Assembly: GCA_022448345.1 (NCBI GenBank)
Contig: JAKVCB010000016.1
Location: forward strand, 1 to 46,556
Reading direction: 5' to 3'
DNA length: 46,556 nucleotides
From: Pirellulales bacterium
Lineage (GTDB): Bacteria > Planctomycetota > Planctomycetia > Pirellulales > Lacipirellulaceae
Shown: positions 36,301 to 43,440 of the stretch, one piece after another
How the letters are laid out: every line of letters begins with the position of its first letter
How positions within the stretch are numbered: the first letter of the stretch is position 1
Made by a program: the position numbers and the translations under genes
Notes under the pieces: generated by a model
What the model saw: only the letters and a program-made list of their open reading frames with translations
The model's database searches: none
What the model was told of the DNA's origin: nothing

Positions 36301-36748
36301 CCGCTTCGGTCAGCGCGATCGAGCGACCACGAAGTTCAACCGGAGGAGCCTGCCTGCCGAGGCTCCAGAAGCGATTGTCTGGGGGAACTCCAATGACCGA
36401 AATCTGATTGGCACGCGCAGTGTCCTGCGCCCGAGCGGTTTCCAGGGTTCCTGGCACCAGGATCGTTGGTACGGCAGTTTCCCATTGGCATTCGTTGGCC
36501 GGCGCGTCGGCCGAATCGCCGTCTGCCGTGGTGAAAAACTGGCTGTTGAACATCCGCGGTGCGATAAGGATTTCGTCAATCCGTCCCAAGCGGCTAAGGG
36601 CCAGGTCCTGCAGGCTGCCGCGCACCGAGTCGCCGATCAGTAGTGCCCCGGTGAGCACTGCCGTTGCGACACACACTCCCAGCATCACCGCCAGAGAGGT
36701 TCGCCAGTGATGCCGTAAACTCGCACGGATAAATTGGAAAGAGGTCAC
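33316..36748 (-). pseudogene. FtsX/MacB-type ABC transporter permease, interrupted by a +1 frameshift
   Basis: Large permease of the MacB/LolC-like superfamily, which normally works with an ABC ATPase in lipoprotein or peptide handling. The first frame (about 1000 residues) has an N-terminal helix (SLAVMLGVCVATAVLTGALLIGDSV), a periplasmic MacB core-like domain, a first FtsX block near 34850-35130 (MMLIVLLFQLGIENRAPEIGTLAASG) and a second extracytoplasmic domain. The last 150 residues lie in another frame, 33316-33777, and hold the second FtsX block (GEMALMRASGFGVNRLVWLVLLENLLLLATG). Removing one G from a GGG run near 33800-33811 joins them as LPEGPEGIEEITTLL, giving about 1143 residues. This is a real inactivating frameshift, a sequencing error or, less likely, programmed frameshifting. 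The start is uncertain: GTG 36748 or TTG 36784. Confidence 0.8.
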
Positions 36749-36942
36749 ACGGCAAGCAAGGGGTGAAGTCGATTTGGAGACCAACAGTACGAGAGCTGGT
36801 TGAAACTGCCACCGTGGACTCTAATCGAGGATACCCCTGACTGCCAAGAGAGCGCCACTGGTTGGACTCTGGAACGCATAGTTCCCGCAAGCCCCCCCGA
36901 CCTTGATTCGGGCCGGGAGGGCTTGTCGGTTCCGTGCACGGG

Positions 36943-37227
36943 TCACCCGGCCGGCACATTGGCCGATTGTTTGTCACAACAATCCTGCTTCTTGCAGCAT
37001 GCTTCGGATGTGCAGCGATCGCACTCGCAATGGGGACAGTCGCACGCCACGCACTCGCAATTCGCGCAGCTTGTGCCACTGCAGTCGCATGCTTCACACG
37101 GGCACTTATCGCCACAACAGCATGAAGCTGCCGTCGCGCTGGAGGAATGGTTTGCCAAGGTTTGCATTCCGTACAGGCCAATCGCTCCAACGGCGACCAA
37201 GCCAAAAATTTTTCCAAATAAAGACAT
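36943..37227 (-). CDS. Small cysteine-rich, membrane-anchored metallothionein-like protein
   Basis: 94 residues from ATG 37227, preceded by GGAG about 8 bases upstream. An N-terminal hydrophobic segment (LFGKIFGLVAVGAIGLYGM) could be a signal peptide or anchor. From residue 40 on, 19 of about 55 residues are Cys, arranged as CCC, CPC, CEACDC, CANCEC, CDC, CEC and paired CC near the end. Together with many Asp and Glu residues this resembles a metallothionein or a metal-sponge domain, placed outside the cytoplasm. No sequence family is recognised. A second cysteine-rich exported gene lies 107 bp upstream on the same strand. Confidence 0.72.
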   Translation of the reverse strand: MSLFGKIFGLVAVGAIGLYGMQTLANHSSSATAASCCCGDKCPCEACDCSGTSCANCECVACDCPHCECDRCTSEACCKKQDCCDKQSANVPAG

Positions 37228-37334
37228 CGTATTGCTCTCCAGGTAAAAGAGAAACTTGGTGGGTAAAGTGAACGTCAGATCGACAGAGGGTGCGACCCGT
37301 TTCCAGGGCGGAGCCTGTTTGGGTCGGGCGACCT

Positions 37335-37826
37335 TTAGTTCAGCCAAACACCGTAGAGCACCCGCAAGGGAACAGAGCAGGGGAGTGGGCGACCGGTAGT
37401 TTCCCACAAGTAGGCTGCCAGCGGCGGATTGGCTGGCGGCAGAAAATTCGGGGGGGGGCCGGGCGCCTGCCCCGCCTGGTTATCGCGTCCGGCGAAACGG
37501 CTTGACGTAGCGGGAGTGGTTTGGGGATCCGGTTTGCCGCGATTGCATTCGCATTCAGAGCAGTCGCAAGTTGCCCAGCAATCACGGGAAGCTTGAACCA
37601 GCTGTGCGGCGCCCTTATTTTTGCAATCGGTGGCCCGTTGGCAGCAGGTCGCTTCGGCGGCCGTTTCACGGCCGAAGCAACAAGTCGCGCGAGAATTGCC
37701 AGCAAACTCGACACTCGAGGTGCAGCAATCACAACCAAAAACGTGCGACGGCGGCAGCACAGAGCCGATGGCGACAAGCCAAATAGCGCTTCGCAAAACG
37801 TTGCCGACTGCAGCTGGGAGGAACAT
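37335..37826 (-). CDS. Cysteine-rich secreted protein, second of a pair
   Basis: 163 residues from ATG 37826, with GGAGA about 9 bases upstream. A signal peptide (RSAIWLVAIGSVLPPSHVFG) ends directly before CDCC; the VFG-C junction is lipobox-like, although Phe at -2 is not typical. The following 65 residues carry 13 Cys (CDCC, CCF, ATCC, DC, CWATCDCSECEC). The C-terminal 70 residues are Pro-rich and low in Cys. This arrangement suggests an exported metal-binding protein, possibly a lipoprotein. It is upstream of, and co-oriented with, the smaller cysteine-rich gene, so a two-gene unit is likely. Function unknown. Confidence 0.68.
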   Translation of the reverse strand: MFLPAAVGNVLRSAIWLVAIGSVLPPSHVFGCDCCTSSVEFAGNSRATCCFGRETAAEATCCQRATDCKNKGAAQLVQASRDCWATCDCSECECNRGKPDPQTTPATSSRFAGRDNQAGQAPGPPPNFLPPANPPLAAYLWETTGRPLPCSVPLRVLYGVWLN

Positions 37827-37974
37827 TTCCAATTTCTCCGGGGAACCTATTCTCTCTCCATTCTACGTGAGAATTGCAGAATGGGTCAAACTTCAGTCGG
37901 CGGAAGTACCCGCCTCCTTGATATGGATGGACTGTCTGCCTGGGTTTCTGGGCGGTGACAGCCTCTGCGAGCGG

Positions 37975-39255
37975 CTACACGTAGCTGAGGGCCCGGTCGG
38001 AAATATCCTTGCGGCACCAGGCACCGCTGAAACGGATCGCCTTGACCGCCGAATACGCCTGTAACTTCGCGACCGAAATGGACCGTCCCAGTGCGGTGAT
38101 ACCAAGCACTCGTCCTCCATTGGTCACGACATCTCCATTGCTGGTGGCCGTACCAGCATGAAAGACTTTGACGTCGTCCATTTTCGCCGCTTCCGCCAGC
38201 CCGCGAATGGGAACCCCCTGTGGGTAGCTGCCCGGATAGCCCTCGCTTGCCATCACGACGCAGACGGCCGGTCTCGGATCCCACTGAAGCGGGCTGAGCT
38301 CATCGAGGCGACCGTCGACAGTTGCTTCCAGTACATCCACCAGATCGCTTTTGAGTCGCATTAACACTGGTTGGCATTCCGGGTCGCCAAAGCGAACGTT
38401 GTACTCCAAAACCCGCATTCCTTGGGGAGTGATCATCAGGCCAGCGTAGAGTACACCCCTGAATGGTCGCCTCGACCTTTTGAGTTGATGAATGGTTGGA
38501 ACCAGAACCGTTTCTTCAATTTTCTCAAGCATGTCGTCGGTGACCAAGGCGGTTGGGCAGTAGGCCCCCATGCCGCCAGTGTTTGGTCCCAAGTCACCAT
38601 CATAGGCTGGCTTGTGATCCTGGCAGGCTGGCAACGTCAGAATCGTGCGACCATCGGTAATAGCCAACACACTGGCTTCGTGACCTTCAAGCCGTTCTTC
38701 CATCACCAGTTGGTTCCCGGCCTCGCCGAATTCCTTGGCACCGGTGATCCGCTCAACCGCCTCAAGCGCTTGTTCCCGGTTTTCACATACAATGACGCCT
38801 TTACCAGCGGCCAAGCCGTCCGCCTTGACGACGATCGGGATGTCCTCTCGCTCTTTCAGGAAGGTGATGGCCGAATTCGCGTCACCAAACGTGTGGAAAT
38901 CAGCAGTTGGCACGTCCGCATGGCGGAGCAGGTTTTTGCAGAAGACTTTGCTACCTTCTAATTCGGCAGCCGTTTTACTGGGACCGAAGATCCGTAACTT
39001 CGATTCTCCAAAGGCATCGACAATGCCCGCGGCCAGTGGGGCTTCGGGACCGACTACCGTAAGATCAACTTGGTTTTGCCGGGCAAAATCCAAGAGCCGC
39101 GGAATGTCCCCGGAGGCGATATCGACGTTTTCACCTTCCTCCTCGGTGCCACCATTGCCTGGCGCAATCCACAAACGATCAACGCGGTTGCTTTGGGAAA
39201 TTTTCCAGGCCAGGGCGTGTTCCCGACCACCGTTGCCTACGACGAGGACTTTCAT
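37975..39255 (-). CDS. purD: Phosphoribosylamine-glycine ligase (GAR synthetase)
   Basis: ATP-grasp enzyme for the second step of purine synthesis. The N-terminal MKVLVVGNGGREHALAWKI, WIAPGNGGT, VVGPEAPLAAGIVDAF, the ATP-grasp DIPIVVKADGLAAGKGVIV, EERLEGHEASVLAITDG, PNTGGMGAYCP and YNVRFGDPECQPVL are all diagnostic. At 426 residues it is of normal length. ATG 39255 gives the canonical N-terminus. The other pur gene here, purB, lies 23 kb away, so the pathway is not clustered. Confidence 0.97.
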   Translation of the reverse strand: MKVLVVGNGGREHALAWKISQSNRVDRLWIAPGNGGTEEEGENVDIASGDIPRLLDFARQNQVDLTVVGPEAPLAAGIVDAFGESKLRIFGPSKTAAELEGSKVFCKNLLRHADVPTADFHTFGDANSAITFLKEREDIPIVVKADGLAAGKGVIVCENREQALEAVERITGAKEFGEAGNQLVMEERLEGHEASVLAITDGRTILTLPACQDHKPAYDGDLGPNTGGMGAYCPTALVTDDMLEKIEETVLVPTIHQLKRSRRPFRGVLYAGLMITPQGMRVLEYNVRFGDPECQPVLMRLKSDLVDVLEATVDGRLDELSPLQWDPRPAVCVVMASEGYPGSYPQGVPIRGLAEAAKMDDVKVFHAGTATSNGDVVTNGGRVLGITALGRSISVAKLQAYSAVKAIRFSGAWCRKDISDRALSYV

Positions 39256-40042
39256 GGCAGAGCTCCGAAAAATTGAGGGAAAACGTTTTTACTTCCCCAT
39301 CCGAGATGATTCTACGTTCCTTGCTGCGTCGGTGGAAGTCTCGGCCCCTGCCGCTAGTGAACCTGTTCAGTCGGTGCAGACCTGTGGCACAATTTCGCAC
39401 ATCGAGGTATCGGCCGTAGACTTTCGGTTGGTCTCAACTGTCCAGTAGCCGGTCGTAAGGTTCGCAGAAGGCTGGTTGGAAAGGTTTCCCGGGGGGCCGA
39501 CGCACGGTTTCGCCGTTTGAAAACGGCACCGTTGGAACCCTCTGCAGCCGGCGGGTGTCCGCGGTGGCGGAGAAATTTGGCAAAACGTTGGTGTTGTCTG
39601 GCGGTGGTGGGATTGGGTGACCGATGAGGGTGAAGATTGCGCAGGGCTAACTTTGGATTCCTGTGGCGGTAGTGCCGTTTCGGCTCGGGTGTCGGTCACT
39701 ACCACGTGGATCTGAAAAAACGACGGTTGACAGTTTGGGGGGGCTAGCATTAAATTTGGGCAGGAGATTGTGAAAAAAGTCACAATCCCCCATTCCCCGC
39801 GTCGCGACATCGCTTTAAGCTGTTGCGAAGCAAGGGGTTGCCCGCCACGGTTCGAAGTTCCTAAGAAAGGGGCTGCACGTGGGGCCTCACCGTTTTGGAG
39901 AAGGGTTGCCGACAATCATTCCTTTTTCGGGTGTGCTGAGTGGGTGTATGAGTAGACGCAGCGATGAGAATTGAAGACCTGTAGAAGTTTTCGAGGATAG
40001 TTGTTGACGTGCGGTTCACGATGGCACGGGAGTTGGTCACAG
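39256..40042. other. 790-bp divergent regulatory region between purD and the bc-complex operon
   Basis: No gene is supported; open frames here are short or have biased, non-protein-like composition. The region includes the Crp/Fnr-like palindrome at 39766-39787 and a GC-rich stem near 39507-39533 (CGCCGTTTGAAAACGGC core). It should hold the promoters of both purD and the respiratory operon. Confidence 0.5.
39766..39787. promoter_or_regulatory. Crp/Fnr-family binding-site candidate
   Basis: GATTGTGA-N6-TCACAATC is a perfect 8+6+8 inverted repeat. It contains the classic TGTGA-N6-TCACA pattern of CRP-type regulators and lies about 255 bp upstream of the Rieske start. The N6 spacer is A-rich (AAAAAG). 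It could also fold as an RNA hairpin. Confidence 0.6.
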
Positions 40043-41092
40043 ATGGCAGATAAGAGCAAAATGTCGGTGGCAGAGATTCTCGCGGCGGCGCGGAAAGCGG
40101 ATGGCGGCGACGACTCGGGCGACAGTTCACCACCGGCTGACAATCAACCAGCAGCGGAATCCGCCGCCGAAAGCAGTTCGGTTGAGAAAGAGGTTTCAGC
40201 CCCGCCGGCGAGCACACCGAAGTCAGGCTCGGGACGTCCGAGCGTTGCTGAAATGTTGGCGATGGCCCGCGGTGAAAAGCAAGCTGCCGAGCCACCCTCT
40301 CCGGCCAAGGAAAAACCTGCTCCAAAGCCAGCGGCTCAGAAAACGGCTCCCAAGAAAAAAGCAGCGGTTGCGACGGAGCAACCACCTCTGGATACACAAA
40401 GCATTATGGCTGCGGCCAGGAAATCGCAAGCCGACCGGCCAGGTCCGATCACTAAGGCCGAGGCTATTGCCCAAGGCAAGCCAGTTGCACCCAAGGTGAA
40501 AAAGCCGAAGGAGCAGATCGTTGTTCCTCCGATGCCGGTCAAGCCTGAGTATGCCAAGGTCAAGTCGGAGCGGACCAAGGAGCAAGTTGCCGAACGGCGG
40601 TCATTCCTGTTTGGGTTGACCGCTTTGGCGACTGGGTTCACAGCCCTCGCGGTGACCAGCTTTTTGTTTGTGATGGGAACGGTTCGGTTTATGTTTCCCA
40701 ATATTTTGCGTGAACCACCCAGCCGATTTAAGGTTGGTTTTCCCGATCAGTTTCCTGCCGGTCAGGTCCAAACTAAATTTAAGGCCCAATTCGGGGTTTG
40801 GGTTGTGAATACCGATTATCAGGGAGAGCAACAGATTTTTGCCCTGAAGTCCGTTTGTACCCATTTGGGGTGCACGCCAAACTGGCTGGAAGCCGAACAG
40901 AAGTTTAAATGTCCCTGCCACGGCAGCGGTTTTTATAAAGACGGGGTTAACTTTGAGGGGCCTGCGCCACGTCCCCTGGAACGGTATGCGATCGCGGTTG
41001 CCGACGATGGCCAGATCGAGATCGACAAGAGTGCCGTGTTTCAGGAGGAAATGGGTCAGTGGGCCGATGGCCAAAGTTTCGTTTCCGTGTAA
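40043..41092 (+). CDS. Rieske iron-sulfur protein with long repetitive N-terminal extension
   Basis: 349 residues. The C-terminal half is a Rieske [2Fe-2S] domain with CTHLGC (272-277) and CPCH (290-293), the electron acceptor from quinol in a bc complex. A membrane helix at about 187-213 is preceded by ERRSFLFG, a twin-arginine-type motif, as in Tat-exported Rieske proteins. In front of it lie about 185 residues of Ala/Pro/Lys-rich, probably cytoplasmic sequence with three related motifs: SVAEILAAAR (8-17), SVAEMLAMAR (67-76) and DTQSIMAAAR (117-126). Typical Rieske proteins have only 10-40 residues here. ATG 40043 follows a GGGAG. First gene of the respiratory operon. Confidence 0.94.
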   Translation: MADKSKMSVAEILAAARKADGGDDSGDSSPPADNQPAAESAAESSSVEKEVSAPPASTPKSGSGRPSVAEMLAMARGEKQAAEPPSPAKEKPAPKPAAQKTAPKKKAAVATEQPPLDTQSIMAAARKSQADRPGPITKAEAIAQGKPVAPKVKKPKEQIVVPPMPVKPEYAKVKSERTKEQVAERRSFLFGLTALATGFTALAVTSFLFVMGTVRFMFPNILREPPSRFKVGFPDQFPAGQVQTKFKAQFGVWVVNTDYQGEQQIFALKSVCTHLGCTPNWLEAEQKFKCPCHGSGFYKDGVNFEGPAPRPLERYAIAVADDGQIEIDKSAVFQEEMGQWADGQSFVSV

Positions 41093-41128
41093 GTGGTAGA
41101 CCCATAGCAAGCATCGACGATTTTATTT

Positions 41129-41905
41129 ATGCCTAAACTTAGCGAAATCATCTACGAATCGCAGATTTGGAAAAGCGTTTTTCGCCATCCGATGCCGGTG
41201 GATCGTCGGAACCGGATTGTCGTGATGCTGACCAACTTTTTTCTGCATCTGCATCCGGTCTCGGTCAAAAAACAGGGAATTGCGCTTTCGTACACCTGGT
41301 GTATGGGGGGAGTGACCTTCTTCTTGTTCCTGGTCGAAACGGTGACCGGCGTGTTGTTAATGTTCTATTATCGCCCCACTCTTGAATGGGCGTATAACGA
41401 TATCCTTGCGCTTCGAGATGTTTACTCGCTAGGGATCCTCCGCGAAATCCACCGGTGGGGAGCCCACGCGATGGTGATCACGGTTTGGTTGCACATGTAT
41501 CGCGTCTTCTTGACCGGCAGCTACAAGCCCCCTCGAGAATTCAACTGGGTGGTAGGGGTCATTCTGCTGGTGTTGACTTTGCTCTTGTCGTTTACCGGGT
41601 ACCTGTTGCCTTGGGACCAGTTGGCGGTATGGGCGATCACGGTGGGGTCCAACATGGCCCGGGCAACTCCCGTGCTGGGACACGAGGGTCCTGGGCAGCA
41701 ACTGTTGACCCTCGGCGGTATCGACATGATTACCAACGCCTCGGACGCCCGCTTTGCGCTCTTAGGTGCGCGGAATGTGGGTGAGGAGACACTCAATAGA
41801 TTTTATATTCTGCATTGCATTGCGATTCCGCTGGCAGCGGCTTTGCTGATAGCCATCCACTTCTGGCGCGTGCGCAAAGATGGAGGTATCAGTGGACCGT
41901 TGTAA
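41129..41905 (+). CDS. Cytochrome b, b6-type (N-terminal half of cytochrome b)
   Basis: 258 residues with four membrane helices, ending in GGISGPL just as b6 proteins do. Heme b ligands are recognisable: H108 and H122 on helix B (14 apart, IHRW...WLHMY) and H229 and H244 on helix D (15 apart), the b6 spacing. C58 (TWCMGG) aligns with the cysteine of b6 (FYCLGG) that covalently holds heme c(i/n). [17 protein letters not shown] is the conserved Qo-side loop. The gene starts 36 bp after the Rieske gene. Confidence 0.95.
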   Translation: MPKLSEIIYESQIWKSVFRHPMPVDRRNRIVVMLTNFFLHLHPVSVKKQGIALSYTWCMGGVTFFLFLVETVTGVLLMFYYRPTLEWAYNDILALRDVYSLGILREIHRWGAHAMVITVWLHMYRVFLTGSYKPPREFNWVVGVILLVLTLLLSFTGYLLPWDQLAVWAITVGSNMARATPVLGHEGPGQQLLTLGGIDMITNASDARFALLGARNVGEETLNRFYILHCIAIPLAAALLIAIHFWRVRKDGGISGPL

Positions 41906-41992
41906 TTGGCAGGAGAACTGGCTGCCGCCAGTTTTTCCGCCCCAATCCCCCCTCAGCCACCCAACCTGTAGACCCGCATCCCCCAGACATCA

Positions 41993-43378
41993 ATGCATGG
42001 TGTAAGTCCCGAACAATTTGCTGAACAGGTCGCCGGCTTCCTCGGCCCGTATTACATTGCGCTGGCATTAATGAATAGTGTGATGGCGTTCTTTCTTTGG
42101 AAGAAGACAGAACAGCATGTGATATGGCGCTGCAAACTGGGGAGCGCATCGGTGGCGTTAACCAGTTCTTTGGTTTGGGTGATTGTCGCTGCATTCTACG
42201 TGTTGTTGGCTGCCGCCAGCGTCGGTGCAGGCAATAGTGGCAACCTCGTGCGGATCCCTCATTTTCCAGCCTGGTTTTGCGAATTCATTAACCAAAGCAC
42301 TGGACCCGTCATTTACACATTGGGTACGACGGCGGTGCTGGTGGTGCTCTATTTCTTCCGCGGTTTTTTTGTCAAGCCGTGGGTTGCCTGGGCCATCTGG
42401 AATTTGATGTTTCTGTTCCTTGGTCTCTCGATGCCAGATGGTGACTTTTATGCAATCGTTGCCAAGCCTGACAATGTCCCTATTGTGGCGATGGTGTTCA
42501 TGTTGGCTTTCTTCAACTGGATTGCAACGGCCCAGGCCGTTGCCAACGACCGTCGCAAGGAAGAAGGGCTCCCGCCGGCCGAAAAAGAGAACGATGAGAA
42601 AGTCCTCGTTTGGCCAGATCTCGTTTATACCGAATTGGTTTGCATGATTGCGTTGACGGCCGTGCTGATTCTGTGGGCGGTTTTGTTACAAGCCCCGCTC
42701 GAAGAACCTGCCAGCAGCGTGAAAACTCCCAATCCTTCCAAGGCCCCGTGGTACTTCCTCGGATTGCAGGAAATGTTGGTGTACTACGACCCCTGGATGG
42801 CAGGGGTTGTGCTCCCGACTTTCATCATCGTGGGGCTGATGGCAATCCCTTATATCGACTTCAACAAGGCGGGCAATGGTTACTACACGATCAAGGAACG
42901 CAAGTTTGCTTATATCACGTTCCAGCTCGGTTTTCTCGAATTGTGGGTTACCTTGATCGTCTTGGGGACCTTGCTTCGCGGTCCAAACTGGAACTTTTTT
43001 GGGCCCTATGAATTCTGGGATGCGCACAAAGTTGAGGCACTCAACAATGTCAACCTGTCCGAATACTTTTGGCAGTGGTTGCTGGGGATGAGCCTTCCGA
43101 GGGCGCCGGTGGGCAGTGGCCAGGGAGTTGCGTTTGGTTACATCCTGGCGCGGGAATGGCTCGGCATCTTGCTAGTACTCGGATATTTCATCGCTCTGCC
43201 TCCTATCATGGCGGTGACCGTGTTGCGCAAGTTTTACCAACGGATGGGATTTGTGCGTTACATGACACTGGCCATGTTGATTTTGTTTATGGCCTCTCTG
43301 CCTGCAAAAATGGTGTTGCGCTGGATGTTCAACCTGAAGTACATCGTGGCCATCCCTGAATATTTCCTTAATTTTTAA
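41993..43378 (+). CDS. Extended subunit-IV-like cytochrome b C-terminal protein
   Basis: 461 residues, against about 160 for b6f subunit IV. The region from about 240 is recognisable as the cytochrome b C-terminal half: NPSKAPWYFLGLQEMLVYYDPWMAGVVLPTF, where the Qo motif PEWY appears as APWY, without its Glu. Around residues 20-235 there is an additional block of about five hydrophobic segments (MNSVMAFFLW, LTSSLVWVIVAAFYVLLAA, VIYTLGTTAVLVVLYFF, AWAIWNLMFLFLG, IVAMVFMLAFFNWI) that I do not recognise. Two more helices follow at the C-terminus (GILLVLGYFIALPPIMAV, YMTLAMLILFMASL). It lies 87 bp after the cytochrome b gene. Confidence 0.9.
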   Translation: MHGVSPEQFAEQVAGFLGPYYIALALMNSVMAFFLWKKTEQHVIWRCKLGSASVALTSSLVWVIVAAFYVLLAAASVGAGNSGNLVRIPHFPAWFCEFINQSTGPVIYTLGTTAVLVVLYFFRGFFVKPWVAWAIWNLMFLFLGLSMPDGDFYAIVAKPDNVPIVAMVFMLAFFNWIATAQAVANDRRKEEGLPPAEKENDEKVLVWPDLVYTELVCMIALTAVLILWAVLLQAPLEEPASSVKTPNPSKAPWYFLGLQEMLVYYDPWMAGVVLPTFIIVGLMAIPYIDFNKAGNGYYTIKERKFAYITFQLGFLELWVTLIVLGTLLRGPNWNFFGPYEFWDAHKVEALNNVNLSEYFWQWLLGMSLPRAPVGSGQGVAFGYILAREWLGILLVLGYFIALPPIMAVTVLRKFYQRMGFVRYMTLAMLILFMASLPAKMVLRWMFNLKYIVAIPEYFLNF

Positions 43379-43440
43379 TCCCTCCAGATCGTTCAGAGAT
43401 TCACGACTCCCGATTTACCTCCTACTTATTACACTGAACC

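Noticed and set aside
39367-39915. 182-codon minus-strand frame in the purD/Rieske gap
   Set aside because: Biased composition, no ribosome-binding site, and it covers the likely regulatory region.
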